Assembly (NCBI RefSeq): GCF_021395205.1
Contig: NZ_JAJVCS010000004.1
Location: 1 to 64,000, forward strand
Direction: 5' to 3'
Length of the DNA: 64,000 nucleotides
Source: Polynucleobacter sp. IMCC 30228
Lineage (GTDB): Bacteria; Pseudomonadota; Gammaproteobacteria; Burkholderiales; Burkholderiaceae
Part shown: positions 1 through 9,171 of the stretch, piece by piece
Layout of the letters: every line of letters starts with the position of its first letter
Numbering within the stretch: position 1 is the stretch's first letter
The notes under the pieces: model-generated
What the model was told of the DNA's origin: nothing
Database searches by the model: none
What the model saw: the letters and a program-made list of their open reading frames with translations, nothing else
Translations under genes and position numbers: made by a program

Positions 1-127
1 TCAGCCAAAAGTGGAGTATGCCCATCAGAGATTGGAAGGGTGCATTAAATCAGTTTAGTATTAAGTATGAGGAGAGAATCCCTCTGTAGTAAACGAACCC
101 CGTTTACACAAAATATGGGACACCCTC
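1..127 (+). mobile_element. 3' end of an IS256-like insertion sequence, cut by the window edge
   Basis: The first bases encode the last residues of a transposase (next entry). After its stop, a GTTTACACAAAATATGGGACA-type end runs from about 102 to 127. A GTTTACAC...GGGAC...C end just after the transposase stop is typical of IS256-family right ends; this is family knowledge, not a search. The left end lies outside the window, so intactness and target duplication cannot be judged. The remaining bases up to the AraC gene show nothing recognisable. Confidence 0.6.
3..89 (+). CDS. IS256-family transposase, C-terminal fragment (5' part outside window)
   Basis: Reading from base 3 gives 28 codons ending in TAG at 87-89. 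They include the string WSMPIRDWKGALNQFSIKYE. A W-x-M-P-I-x-x-W-x-x-A-L-N-x-F pattern just before the stop is characteristic of the extreme C terminus of IS256/MuDR-type transposases. Only the tail is visible, so catalytic residues cannot be checked. The match to a known terminal motif and the inverted-repeat-like sequence just downstream support each other. Confidence 0.6.
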   Translation, partial: SQKWSMPIRDWKGALNQFSIKYEERIPL

Positions 128-295
128 AGAGTAGGATTTAGTTGGTCTACTCCGTCGGTGTATATGGCTTATTCCTACTAATAAGCAGGAATTTTTTTAC
201 TATTCCTTTAATTTGCTAAGTCTTAAGCTATATTTATTGCGTCGCAATAATTAATTATCAAGTTATGCTGTAACCCTAATCAGGACCGATATTTA

Positions 296-1156
296 ATGTC
301 AAAAGCAATTCGTCTAATGCATGGTGAGTTTGGTAGGGTGGCTCTTTTAGAGATGGATGCTCCTCTTATTACTCATGCGCATCATCATTGTCATATTTTA
401 TGTAAGGTGGCAGGGCCCGATACCGCCTTTGAAGTAAGAGGAACGAGTTATCCCCTGACGGATGACAATGCTGTGCTTATAAATGCTTGGGAGGAACATT
501 CCTACCTTCACATCCCAAATAATGGACAAAATCCGGTTTTGCTTGCTCTTTATCTGGAGCCAAGATGGTTGGCCTTGTTTAGCAAGAAATTTCTTAGCAG
601 TAGCCATCCTCGATTTTTTACCAATAACCTTACGAAGCTTGGTGCATATCAAAAGCAAGCTTTGGAAAAAATTTCTATGGAGTTATGGTGGGCAGATCAA
701 ATTACACATGACTATTTAGAGTCAATGCTGCTTGAGTTGGTGCTGTCTTTTATGGAAAACGTTAACTCATTAACTCCGGGCGATATTCGAAACACCGCCA
801 ATACCTTGTCTTTTATGGATCCTCGGATTCGGAAGGCTATTCATCATATGCGACTCTCCCCTCAGGAAGTGGGGGATATCGCAGGAATTGCGCAAAGGGT
901 TGATTTATCGCGCTCTCATTTTTTTGAGTTGTTTAGGAGGTGTACAGGTCTGTCTCCTATCGTATATGCAAACGTACTAAAAATGGAGCATGCATTTGAT
1001 GCGCTTGCTGAAGGTAGAGAGAGTTTGATGCATATCGGTGATGAGTTAGGTTTTTCTGCTCAAAGTAACTTCACTCGTTTTTTTAAGCAGCACCAGGGGG
1101 TCACTCCAAGCCTCTATCGCCAGCAAGTCGAAAAGGCCCCTAAGTTAGACTCCTAG
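296..1156 (+). CDS. AraC-family transcriptional regulator with N-terminal cupin-like sensor
   Basis: A 286-residue regulator of usual AraC length. The N-terminal half (about 1-150) is a cupin-like effector pocket with a histidine cluster (THAHHHCH) and a PLTDDNAVLINAWEEHSY segment typical of such sensors. The last ~100 residues hold the two helix-turn-helix motifs; RSHFFELFRRCTGLSPIVYA and the GFSAQSNFTRFFKQHQGVTP region are the classical AraC signature. The ATG at 296 gives the full cupin domain. The gene lies 126 bp upstream of, and parallel to, the molybdenum hydroxylase operon, with tandem 20-bp repeats between them, so it probably activates that operon in response to its substrate (inference). 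Confidence 0.88.
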   Translation: MSKAIRLMHGEFGRVALLEMDAPLITHAHHHCHILCKVAGPDTAFEVRGTSYPLTDDNAVLINAWEEHSYLHIPNNGQNPVLLALYLEPRWLALFSKKFLSSSHPRFFTNNLTKLGAYQKQALEKISMELWWADQITHDYLESMLLELVLSFMENVNSLTPGDIRNTANTLSFMDPRIRKAIHHMRLSPQEVGDIAGIAQRVDLSRSHFFELFRRCTGLSPIVYANVLKMEHAFDALAEGRESLMHIGDELGFSAQSNFTRFFKQHQGVTPSLYRQQVEKAPKLDS

Positions 1157-1174
1157 GGTTTTCCTGATACACAT

Positions 1175-1214
1175 AATCGGACTCTAAGGTAAGCAATCGG
1201 ACTTTAGGGTAAGC
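1175..1214 (+). promoter_or_regulatory. Tandem 20-bp direct repeat, likely AraC operator
   Basis: AATCGGACTCTAAGGTAAGC (1175-1194) is followed immediately by AATCGGACTTTAGGGTAAGC (1195-1214), with 18 of 20 bases identical. A looser third copy (GACTCCTAGGGTTTTC) may overlap the end of the AraC gene near 1148. Directly repeated sites about two helical turns apart are the usual DNA targets of AraC activators. The pair sits about 70 bp before the operon start. Binding by the adjacent regulator is inferred. Confidence 0.55.
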
Positions 1215-1282
1215 ATTCTACTGTTTCGGTCATTAAGCTTCTCTCAGCATTAATTATTCTTAATTTAGCTGAAAAGTGTAGA

Positions 1283-4267
1283 TTGAAACCAAGCGCAAAA
1301 TATTTAGGCATTGCATGTGAACGCGTAGAAGATGCCGCTCTTCTAACGGGGGGAGGTCGTTATCTAGATGATCTTCCATTGCCTATTGGAACCCTATATG
1401 CAGCAGTGGTGCGCTCCCCCATTGCGCATGGAAAAATCATTTCAGTAGATATTGACTCTGCATTACAAATTAAGGGTATCAGGGCGATATTAACAATCAA
1501 AGATGTCCAAGCATGGTCTAACCCATTGGTGGTTGCTGTGAAAACTCCCATGCGCCAGTGGATTTTAGCTAGCGAGTATGTACGCTATGTAGGAGAACCT
1601 ATAGCGGTAGTGATTGCTGAATCCAGGGCGCTTGCAGAAGATGGGGTGGAAAGGATTGTGTTAAACATTCAGCCGCTTCCTGCGGTAGTGGATGTAGACG
1701 TCGCTCTAACAGATGCCTCGATTATTTTGCATAAGGATATTGGCAGTAATTGTGTTTCTGATCGCTCATTTGAATATGGTGACCCAGATGCTGCATTCCA
1801 AAAAGCCGAAAGTATCGTTGAGGTTGATATTCGCTATCCACGTAACTCTTGTACACCCATTGAAACTGGTGGTGTGATTGCGCAATGGCGAGGAGCAGAT
1901 TCTTCATATGAAGTTACGTCGAATTTTATGGGACCATTTTCATTGCATGTGGTCATGGCTGCTGCCCTAAAGATTCCAGGAACAAAATTGCGTCATCATG
2001 TTGCGCCGGATTCGGGTGGAAGTTTTGGTGTTAAGCAATCAGTATTGCCATATATCATTATGAGTTGCTTAGCATCGCGTAAGGCAGGCGCTCCAGTGAA
2101 ATTTATTGAGGATCGCTTAGAGCATCTTCAGGCCGCTACCTCTGCTACTTCCCGTCACACTCACTTGCGTGCTGCAGTGGATGTAGATGGAAAAATCTTA
2201 GCTTTAGATTACGATCAAATTGAAGATTGTGGTGCTTATTTAAGAGCTCCTGAGCCTGCAACTCTATATCGTATGCATGGCTGTGTGACTGGGCCATATC
2301 AAATTCAGAACTTAAAAATTCGCAATCGGGTTGTATTAATTAATAAAACTCCAACTGGACTAGTGAGAGGTTTTGGTGGCCCTCAGGTTTATTACGCCCT
2401 TGAACGTTTGGTTCACAAAATAGCTAAAACATTAGGTAAAACACATCAGGAAATTGCTGCGCTCAATTATGTTCAAAAGGAGCAGTTTCCTTATCGAGCA
2501 GCCGCAGGGGCATTGCTGGATTCTGGAGATTATCAGCAAGCTTTAAAAACACTAGAGAATTCTCCCGAGTTTAGGGATATATTAGATCGAAAAGAGCAAG
2601 CTCAAAAAGAAGGTCGGTACTACGGTATTGGCATTGCCTCAATTATTGAACCCTCCGTTTCAAATATGGGTTACATCACTACTGTTCTTACGAAAGAGCA
2701 AAGAAAAAAGGCTGGACCTAAAAATGGCGCTATTACTTCAGCAACGGTAAGTGTTGATCCTTCGGGGAATATTAGCGCTAATATCGCATCTGCTCCAGCG
2801 GGGCAGGGCCATCAAACTGTTATCAGTCAGCTATTGGCGGATGTTTTTGGTGTCTTACCATCACAAATTCAGGTAAATGTAGATTTTGATACTGCTAAAG
2901 ATGCATGGTCAATTGCAGCGGGAAATTATTCTAGTCGGTTTGCTGGTGCGGTAGCTGGAACAGTATTTCTAGCGGCTGAAAAGTTAAAGGCTCGGATTGC
3001 TGAATATGCAGCACACGTTCTGAAGGCAAAGCCAGAGGAATTAATTTTTGCCAATGGGAATATATCAGTAGCTGGAGATGAGGGTAGGGAAATTCCTCTC
3101 TCAAGAATATGTGGAAATTTTCATTGGTCTCCTGGATTGGTTCAAGAGGCGCTTGGTCATGAAACTACTCTTGCCCTACAAGAAACGCAATTTTGGAGCG
3201 CCGACGTTTTAGAGGCACCAGATGAGCATGATCGAATTAATACTTCTGTGACATATGGCTTTGCCCTTGATGCTTGCGGAATCGAAATTGATCCCGAGAC
3301 CTGCTCAGCAAGGGTTGATCAGTACATCACCGTGCATGATGCCGGAAAAATACTAAACCCAGCTTTAGCGAACGGTCAAATTTATGGTGCCTATGCACAA
3401 GCTGTGGGAGCGGCCCTCTTTGAGGAGTTTGTCTACAGTAGCGATGGTAATTTTCTCTCAGGAACTTTTGCCGACTATCGCTTACCTACCGCAAGTGATG
3501 TTAAGGCTCCAACAATTTATCACCAGGAATCTCCAAGTCCATTCACCCCATTGGGCGCTAAGGGTATTGGTGAGGGAAACAGCATGAGTACGCCAGTTTG
3601 TATTGCAAATGCTATTGCAGATGCATTGGATATGGAGAATATTGTTTTACCTGCAACTCCTAGTCGAATTCATGCTCTCCTTGTAGAAAAAGGCTTACTT
3701 AAACGGGATAGGCCCTCAAATCAGGCTTCATCAATGGAGTTAAATACTGACTATCCATTAAAAGCCCAAGGCGAAGTTAGACTGCAAGTTCCTCCAGAAG
3801 ATATCTTTGCGGTTTTAATGGATCCAGAGAGGTTGAAGAATGTTATTCCGGGGTGCGAATCCATTCACAAAACATCTACAACGAATGGCATTCAGTTCGA
3901 TTGCATAGCAGTTGTACGAATTGGGATTGCAAAAGCTCGCTTTGAAGCTAAGATTGATCTAACAAATATTAAAAATCCTGATAGCTTTTCATTGGGCGGA
4001 GAAGGACGAGGGCCTCTAGGGATGGCCCTAGGAATGGGGCAAGTCAGCCTTAAAAATCAAGACGGAGTGACTATCCTAAGGTATGACTATCAGGCTCAAG
4101 TATCTGGAAAACTTGCAGCAATTGGCAGTAGGTTATTAGAGGGTGCAATTCGCTTGGTATTGGACCAATTATTTAGGGCGCTTGCAAAAGAGGCTGGCGC
4201 TAAACAAGAAGGTTTATTTAAAACCTTAATTGACAGGATTTACGCATTATTGGGGATCGCTAGATGA
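1283..4267 (+). CDS. Molybdenum hydroxylase large subunit (CoxL/XdhB-like) fused to a CoxG-like SRPBCC domain
   Basis: The first ~800 of 994 residues form a molybdopterin-cytosine-dinucleotide-binding subunit of the xanthine dehydrogenase/CO dehydrogenase superfamily. Visible motifs are GLVRGFGGPQ near residue 360 (Mo-site loop), APAGQGHQT, and LGAKGIGEGNSMSTP with the expected catalytic Glu near 763. Residues ~818-994 (QGEVRLQVPPEDIFAVLMDP... to the end) are a full CoxG-like START/SRPBCC domain, normally a separate gene, so this is a fusion. The CO-dehydrogenase signature AYRCSFR is absent; the substrate is more likely an aromatic or heterocyclic acid or CoA ester. The start codon is TTG. 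The stop overlaps the next gene by 4 bp, giving large, medium and small subunits in order. Confidence 0.87.
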   Translation: MKPSAKYLGIACERVEDAALLTGGGRYLDDLPLPIGTLYAAVVRSPIAHGKIISVDIDSALQIKGIRAILTIKDVQAWSNPLVVAVKTPMRQWILASEYVRYVGEPIAVVIAESRALAEDGVERIVLNIQPLPAVVDVDVALTDASIILHKDIGSNCVSDRSFEYGDPDAAFQKAESIVEVDIRYPRNSCTPIETGGVIAQWRGADSSYEVTSNFMGPFSLHVVMAAALKIPGTKLRHHVAPDSGGSFGVKQSVLPYIIMSCLASRKAGAPVKFIEDRLEHLQAATSATSRHTHLRAAVDVDGKILALDYDQIEDCGAYLRAPEPATLYRMHGCVTGPYQIQNLKIRNRVVLINKTPTGLVRGFGGPQVYYALERLVHKIAKTLGKTHQEIAALNYVQKEQFPYRAAAGALLDSGDYQQALKTLENSPEFRDILDRKEQAQKEGRYYGIGIASIIEPSVSNMGYITTVLTKEQRKKAGPKNGAITSATVSVDPSGNISANIASAPAGQGHQTVISQLLADVFGVLPSQIQVNVDFDTAKDAWSIAAGNYSSRFAGAVAGTVFLAAEKLKARIAEYAAHVLKAKPEELIFANGNISVAGDEGREIPLSRICGNFHWSPGLVQEALGHETTLALQETQFWSADVLEAPDEHDRINTSVTYGFALDACGIEIDPETCSARVDQYITVHDAGKILNPALANGQIYGAYAQAVGAALFEEFVYSSDGNFLSGTFADYRLPTASDVKAPTIYHQESPSPFTPLGAKGIGEGNSMSTPVCIANAIADALDMENIVLPATPSRIHALLVEKGLLKRDRPSNQASSMELNTDYPLKAQGEVRLQVPPEDIFAVLMDPERLKNVIPGCESIHKTSTTNGIQFDCIAVVRIGIAKARFEAKIDLTNIKNPDSFSLGGEGRGPLGMALGMGQVSLKNQDGVTILRYDYQAQVSGKLAAIGSRLLEGAIRLVLDQLFRALAKEAGAKQEGLFKTLIDRIYALLGIAR

Positions 4268-5103
4268 AGTCCGCTCCATTTGCAATGCACCAGGTAAATT
4301 CACAATTAGAGATTTTGAATTTGTTGGATCAGTATGGTGAAGATGCTCGCATTATTGCAGGCGGACAAACATTGTTGCCTGTATTGGCAATGAGGGTAGC
4401 TAGCCCTGATCATTTGATTGATATCAACAAGGTTGTTGAGCTCAAAAATATCAGCCTATCTGATGGTTTACTTCAGGTCGGCGCTGGCGTGAGGCAGGCC
4501 GAACTGGAGAATTGGAGCGGTCTTCATAAGGCTCAACCACTATTAGGCATGATGTTCCCATGGATAGCGCACACCCCAATTCGTAACCGTGGAACAGTAT
4601 GCGGATCGATTGCACATGCAGATCCTAGTGCTGAACTCGTTCTTGCATTAGCTGTATTAGAGGGTTCAGTTATTTTGGTAAGTAAAAAGAAGAGGCGGAT
4701 AGTTAAAGCGAAAGATTTTTTCGTAGGTGCACTTCAAACCAGTCGCCAATCGAATGAGCTCATCGAGGCTGTCCAGTTCCCCATTTGCAATCCCGAAGCA
4801 GGATTCGGATTTTCAGAATATGGCTATCGCCATGGAGATTTTGCAGTTGTAGCTGTTGCGGCCATTAAGCAAGGCGATAGTTGGACTATAGGTTTTGGTG
4901 GTATTGATGATGTAGCGCAGACTTATCAATGCGTGGCTAGTTCTTTAAATGAGGTCAATCAGTTTATCGATGATTTGGCTGCTGCAGTCGAGGTTAGGGA
5001 AGATCCTACTGCAACTTCTGGGTTACGTCGACATTTAATGCGCTCACTTGGTAAGCGCGCATGCCAACAGGCCATTGATTTCAAAAGTGATGGAATAAGA
5101 TGA
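4264..5103 (+). CDS. Molybdenum hydroxylase FAD-binding medium subunit (CoxM-like)
   Basis: A 279-residue FAD-binding subunit of the PCMH/CO-dehydrogenase-medium family, passing electrons from the iron-sulfur subunit to an acceptor. The first FAD motif is AGGQTLLPVLAMR near residue 38, and the second, RNRGTVCGSIAHADPSAEL near residue 103, contains the T-x-x-G-S-x-x-x-x-D-P pattern of this family. The CoxM C-terminal domain follows. The start overlaps the large subunit (ATGA) and the stop overlaps the small subunit, implying translational coupling and a stoichiometric complex. Length is normal and no residue looks missing. Confidence 0.88.
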   Translation: MKSAPFAMHQVNSQLEILNLLDQYGEDARIIAGGQTLLPVLAMRVASPDHLIDINKVVELKNISLSDGLLQVGAGVRQAELENWSGLHKAQPLLGMMFPWIAHTPIRNRGTVCGSIAHADPSAELVLALAVLEGSVILVSKKKRRIVKAKDFFVGALQTSRQSNELIEAVQFPICNPEAGFGFSEYGYRHGDFAVVAVAAIKQGDSWTIGFGGIDDVAQTYQCVASSLNEVNQFIDDLAAAVEVREDPTATSGLRRHLMRSLGKRACQQAIDFKSDGIR

Positions 5104-5594
5104 AAAGCCATTTGGTAAAAATTAATTTAAATGGAGTTGAGCGTGAAGGATTGTGTGAGTCACGCACTACATTGCTAGATTTTATTCGACATGATTTGGG
5201 GGCAACGGGTACGCATGCAGGTTGCGAGCATGGCGTTTGTGGGGCATGTACTGTTGAAGTAGATCAGCAAATTATTCGCTCTTGCCTCATGTTTGCATGC
5301 CAAGCCGATGGCTCTAGCGTGAATACTGTAGAAGGAATTGCAAAATCAGGCGATATGTCTGATTTGCAAAATGCTTTTAAGAAACACCATGCGCTTCAGT
5401 GTGGATTCTGCACATCAGGTTTTTTAATTTCAGCAGATGATTTACTTAAAAAGAACCCTAATCCGACTGAGACTGAAGTTCGAGAGGGTTTATCGGGAAA
5501 TTTGTGTCGATGCACTGGATATGTTGGAATTATTGAAGCAGTTTTAGAGGTCGCATCTACCAGAGCGCGCAAAATTGGAGGAGAGCATGCTTGA
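5100..5594 (+). CDS. Molybdenum hydroxylase [2Fe-2S] small subunit (CoxS-like)
   Basis: A 164-residue electron-transfer subunit with two [2Fe-2S] centres. The plant-ferredoxin-like N-terminal domain has CEHGVCGACTVEVD plus a later Cys (RSCLM). The helical C-terminal domain has CGFCTSGF and LCRCTGY. All eight cluster cysteines are visible. It is the third gene of the hydroxylase set and overlaps the FAD subunit by 4 bp; the next gene's Shine-Dalgarno lies inside its 3' end. Confidence 0.92.
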   Translation: MKSHLVKINLNGVEREGLCESRTTLLDFIRHDLGATGTHAGCEHGVCGACTVEVDQQIIRSCLMFACQADGSSVNTVEGIAKSGDMSDLQNAFKKHHALQCGFCTSGFLISADDLLKKNPNPTETEVREGLSGNLCRCTGYVGIIEAVLEVASTRARKIGGEHA

Positions 5595-7122
5595 TTTAGG
5601 CCGAACTTTTTTGCAAGCTGTTGAACGTGATCCAGCTAGCTTGGCGATAGTAGATGGAAACAGGCGCTATACCTACGGAGAGTGGGCACTTTATATTGGC
5701 GCCATTCAACAATTTTTTGATGAAAAAGGTTTGAAGAGTGGCGACCGAATTTTGACTATTTTGCAAAATCGCTATGAGGCAGCAACAATTCATTGGGCTT
5801 GCCAGATGGCGGGTATTGCTATCGTCCCTTTAAATTGGCGTTCCAAGTCTGATGAGATTGATTATTGCGCTCAAAACGCTGATGTTAAATTAGCATTTGT
5901 TGAGGAAATATCGCTTAGTAACTATTTAGAATCTGAAACTAGTAAATCAATCTCTGTAATTCTCTGTATGGAGAAGGGTGCTTCAGACGGATATACCTAT
6001 TTTGAGCAACTAACGCAGGAAGGAATTGAACCGGTTGCTCGGGGTCATGTTGAGGATATCTCCGTCATGCTGTTCACTTCAGGTACAACCGGTAAGCCAA
6101 AGGGGGTCCCAAGAAAGCAACGGGCTGAGCGAGCCGCAGGCATTGCTCATGTGGCGCAAAACCAATATGCAATGGGCGAGATCACCTTGGGTGTAATGCC
6201 CCTCTATCACACCATGGGCGTGCGCACGCTGTTATCTCTATGCATTGTTAATGGAACATATGTTGCAGTACCTCGTTGGGATGTAGATAGGGCAATAGAC
6301 GCAATTGAGCGGGAGGCAGTGACGCATCTCTATTTAGTGCCAACGCTTTACCATGACATGCTCCAGTCAAAAGACTTCAATTCAAGTCGAGTCAAAACTG
6401 TTAAGAAGCTTGGATTTGCAGGTGCTCCGATGCATGATGCATTATTGCTAAGTCTAAACGAGGCCTTCTCACCTGAATTGTTCGTAAACCATTACGGATC
6501 CAGTGAAATCTATACCTACACTATTAATCAGAATGCATTTGCCAAGCCAGGTTGTGCTGGTAGGGCGGGTATAAATGCGCGTATTAGAGTAGTTAAGTTA
6601 GATCAAGGATCTGTACAGGCACTGCCTACACAAGTGGCATCCAAAAATGAAGAGGGACAAATCATTTGCGATCTCTCTGGTGATGAGGCATTTGAGGGTT
6701 ACTGGAAGCGCCCAGATGCAGATCAAAAGTCTATTCGAGACGGATGGTATTTCACGGGTGATACAGGATATTTTGATGAGTCAGGAGATCTATTTGTTAC
6801 CGGTCGCGTAGATGACATGATTATTTCTGGCGGAGAAAATATTTCCCCTGTCGAAATTGAGTCAGTTTTATCCTTGCATCCTTTCGTGAGCGAAGTAGCT
6901 GTTGCAGGATTGAAAGATGATCGCCTTGGGCAAAAAGTAGTTGCCTTCATTAGGGCCTCAGGAAGCGTAGATTCAAATGCTCTGGATGAATATTGCCGCG
7001 GTTCTGATTTGATTAACTTTAAGCGCCCTCGGGAGTATGTGTTTGTTAAAGAAATTCCCAAGTCGCCTGTGGGAAAGGTATTGCGACGGATGTTGGTTGC
7101 TGGCGAATATGAAAGAGCTTAA
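5587..7122 (+). CDS. AMP-forming acyl-CoA synthetase/ligase
   Basis: An ANL-superfamily ligase that adenylates a carboxylic acid and transfers it to CoA. The nucleotide loop is LFTSGTTGKPKGVP near residue 163. HYGSSE, GWYFTGDTGY (near 385) and GRVDDMIISGGENISP follow, and the C-terminal catalytic lysine lies in PKSPVGKVLRRML. An upstream TTG at 5575 is in frame, but ATG 5587 has GGAGGA at a good distance and is chosen, giving 511 residues, normal for the family. Beside the hydroxylase, enoyl-CoA hydratase and ABC importer it probably activates the imported acid (aryl, cinnamate-like or medium-chain); the substrate cannot be read from sequence. Confidence 0.88.
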   Translation: MLDLGRTFLQAVERDPASLAIVDGNRRYTYGEWALYIGAIQQFFDEKGLKSGDRILTILQNRYEAATIHWACQMAGIAIVPLNWRSKSDEIDYCAQNADVKLAFVEEISLSNYLESETSKSISVILCMEKGASDGYTYFEQLTQEGIEPVARGHVEDISVMLFTSGTTGKPKGVPRKQRAERAAGIAHVAQNQYAMGEITLGVMPLYHTMGVRTLLSLCIVNGTYVAVPRWDVDRAIDAIEREAVTHLYLVPTLYHDMLQSKDFNSSRVKTVKKLGFAGAPMHDALLLSLNEAFSPELFVNHYGSSEIYTYTINQNAFAKPGCAGRAGINARIRVVKLDQGSVQALPTQVASKNEEGQIICDLSGDEAFEGYWKRPDADQKSIRDGWYFTGDTGYFDESGDLFVTGRVDDMIISGGENISPVEIESVLSLHPFVSEVAVAGLKDDRLGQKVVAFIRASGSVDSNALDEYCRGSDLINFKRPREYVFVKEIPKSPVGKVLRRMLVAGEYERA

Positions 7123-7143
7123 TTTTTTTACTAGAGAGACCTT

Positions 7144-7953
7144 ATGACTGCTATATTGAAGCATCCTTTTAGCAATATCCTCGATAACCTTGATGGGTTT
7201 TATGTGGAGATTAATGAATCTCAACAAAGAGCGGATATTGTGTTGAAGAGACCACCTTTTAATGTGATACAGATGCCCCAACGCGATCAATTGCGGGCTA
7301 CATTTGAGGCCTTAGACGCTGATGATCGGGTTCGTATCATTGTATTAAGGGCTGAAGGCGAGCACTTCTCTAGTGGCGGAGATATTAAAGGATTTTTGGA
7401 GGCAAGTCCGGAGCATGTCTCAAAGCTAGCATGGAATATTGCTGCGCCTACGCGCTGTACAAAACCAGTTATTGCCGCTAATCATGGCTATTGTTTCGGT
7501 GTTGGCTTTGAGATTTCCTTAGCATGTGATTTTCGTATCGCGGCTGAATCAACTCTCTATGCACTGCCTGAGCAAAAATTAGGACAAATTCCTGGCTCAG
7601 GAGGATCTGCGCGCTTGCAAAAAATGGTAGGCATTACTAGAACCAAAGATATTGTGATGCGCTCTAGGCGCATCAAAGGGCAGCAGGCATATGAATGGGG
7701 CGTAGCAACTGAGTGCGTACCAGACTCGGAACTTGCTAGTGCCGTTTCTAAATTAGTGGATGAACTGCGCGCATTTTCTCCAATTGCCCAAAGAACGGCT
7801 AAGAAGATGCTAAATGAAACAGAGGATTGCCTATTAACTACAGCAATTGAAGTTGAGGGCCATTGTTACAGTCGCTTGCGTAATTCAGAAGATTTCAAAG
7901 AAGGGGTTGAGGCTTTTCATGGAAAGCGTCAACCAAATTTTGTTGGTCGTTAA
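7144..7953 (+). CDS. Enoyl-CoA hydratase/isomerase family protein
   Basis: A 269-residue crotonase-fold protein. The oxyanion-hole segments are visible as HFSSGGDIKGFLE and ANHGYCFGVGFEISLACDFRIA. LPEQKLGQIPGSGGSARLQ carries the glutamate position typical of active hydratases, and a helical trimerisation tail follows. It lies 21 bp downstream of the acyl-CoA ligase and 21 bp upstream of the transporter binding protein, in the same operon. It probably hydrates or cleaves the CoA ester made by the ligase. Hydratase, isomerase and hydrolase roles cannot be told apart by eye. Confidence 0.85.
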   Translation: MTAILKHPFSNILDNLDGFYVEINESQQRADIVLKRPPFNVIQMPQRDQLRATFEALDADDRVRIIVLRAEGEHFSSGGDIKGFLEASPEHVSKLAWNIAAPTRCTKPVIAANHGYCFGVGFEISLACDFRIAAESTLYALPEQKLGQIPGSGGSARLQKMVGITRTKDIVMRSRRIKGQQAYEWGVATECVPDSELASAVSKLVDELRAFSPIAQRTAKKMLNETEDCLLTTAIEVEGHCYSRLRNSEDFKEGVEAFHGKRQPNFVGR

Positions 7954-7974
7954 TTTTTTTAGGAGATAGTCACA

Positions 7975-9156
7975 ATGAAAAAGCAATTTCAAACAAAGAA
8001 AATCGCTCTGGCTGTAGCACTAAGTCTCGGCGCATCATTAGTTGTAGCGCAATCTGGCCCCATCAAAATTGGAGTTGTAACGCCATTATCTGGTACCTAT
8101 ACCCCAATTGGTGAGCAAGTCAAAATGGGTTTAGATTTAGCAGCCAAAGAAATTAATGCTGCGGGTGGCATTAATGGTCGAAAAATTAATCTAATTTATG
8201 AAGATGAAGAGGCAAATCCTGCGGTTGCAACTCAAAAGGCAGAAAAGCTATTTCAGGTAGAAAAAGTTGACTTTTTAACTGGCACTGTCAATTCAGGATC
8301 TACTTTAGCGGTAGGGCAGCTAGCCGAACGAAATAATAAGCTTATTGCTACAACAGTGTCATTTGCGGATTCGATTACTGGAGATAAATGCTCTCCAAAT
8401 GTATTTCGTGTAAATGCACGTGCAGGTATGCAGTCTGCTGCATTGGCTGCATGGGTTGATAAAGAAATTCCTAAAGCTAACATATTCTTTATCGGACCTG
8501 ACTACGAGATGGGGCGAAGCACAGTATCGGCCTTTAAGAAAGCATCTACTGAAAAAGGCGCTAAAGATGTTGGCGAGGTTTTTGCACCTCTCGACAACAA
8601 AGATTATTCACCATACTTTGGTCAAGTAAGAGCTGCTAAGCCGAATATAATCTATACCTCTGTGGCCGGTAATGATACGGTACGATTATTTTCGCAGATG
8701 GATGAGTATGGCCTCAATAAAGGGGTAACGCTTGTTGGTGCATCTGGCACAGTCACATCTCAAAATATGGGCGCTATTGGGAAGTCTGCAAATGGGTTTG
8801 TAACAGGCGTTGGTTATTCACCTAAGTTAGATAACCCAGCAAATAAAAAGTTTGTTGCTGATTTCCAGAAAGCCTATAACAAACTTCCCGATCTTTATGG
8901 TGCGGATTCTTACGGGCTACTCTATTTTTATAAAGCTGCTGTAGAAAAAGCTAAGTCTACTGAAACTGATAAGGTCCGTGCAGCTATGGATGACTTAAGT
9001 TGGCAAACTCCGCAAGGCACAAAGAAGATGCGTGCTGGAGACCACCAGGCAATGCAGGATATGTTTGCAGTTCGGGTGGAGAATGGCGAATTTAATATTG
9101 TTGGAAGAGTGCCTTCTGATCAGGCGATTGGTCCTGATGTCTGTACTCGTTTTTAA
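7975..9156 (+). CDS. Periplasmic substrate-binding protein of a branched-chain/aromatic-type ABC importer
   Basis: A 393-residue LivJ/LivK-type (Peripla_BP_6) protein. The N terminus is a signal peptide (KKQFQTKKIALAVALSLGAS...VAQS). The mature domain begins PIKIGVVTPLSGTYTPIGEQ, the standard start of this family, and contains KINLIYEDEEANPAVATQKAEKL. The RBS AGGAGA precedes the ATG. Members often bind aromatic acids, amides or amino acids. The operon with a ligase and hydroxylase favours a carboxylic acid here (inference). A terminator-like hairpin follows, which would give more binding protein than permease. Confidence 0.9.
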   Translation: MKKQFQTKKIALAVALSLGASLVVAQSGPIKIGVVTPLSGTYTPIGEQVKMGLDLAAKEINAAGGINGRKINLIYEDEEANPAVATQKAEKLFQVEKVDFLTGTVNSGSTLAVGQLAERNNKLIATTVSFADSITGDKCSPNVFRVNARAGMQSAALAAWVDKEIPKANIFFIGPDYEMGRSTVSAFKKASTEKGAKDVGEVFAPLDNKDYSPYFGQVRAAKPNIIYTSVAGNDTVRLFSQMDEYGLNKGVTLVGASGTVTSQNMGAIGKSANGFVTGVGYSPKLDNPANKKFVADFQKAYNKLPDLYGADSYGLLYFYKAAVEKAKSTETDKVRAAMDDLSWQTPQGTKKMRAGDHQAMQDMFAVRVENGEFNIVGRVPSDQAIGPDVCTRF

Positions 9157-9171
9157 TGTGCTAATAGAAGG

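Noticed and set aside
398..658. Long antisense frames inside genes, such as this one in the AraC gene and others at 12041-12316 and 53804-54283
   Set aside because: They lie opposite clear coding regions, lack start signals and show no family motifs.
1283..5594. Calling the coxL-M-S-like genes a carbon monoxide dehydrogenase
   Set aside because: The AYRCSFR active-site loop of CO-oxidising form I is absent and the locus carries a CoA ligase and hydratase, so a different hydroxylase substrate is more likely.
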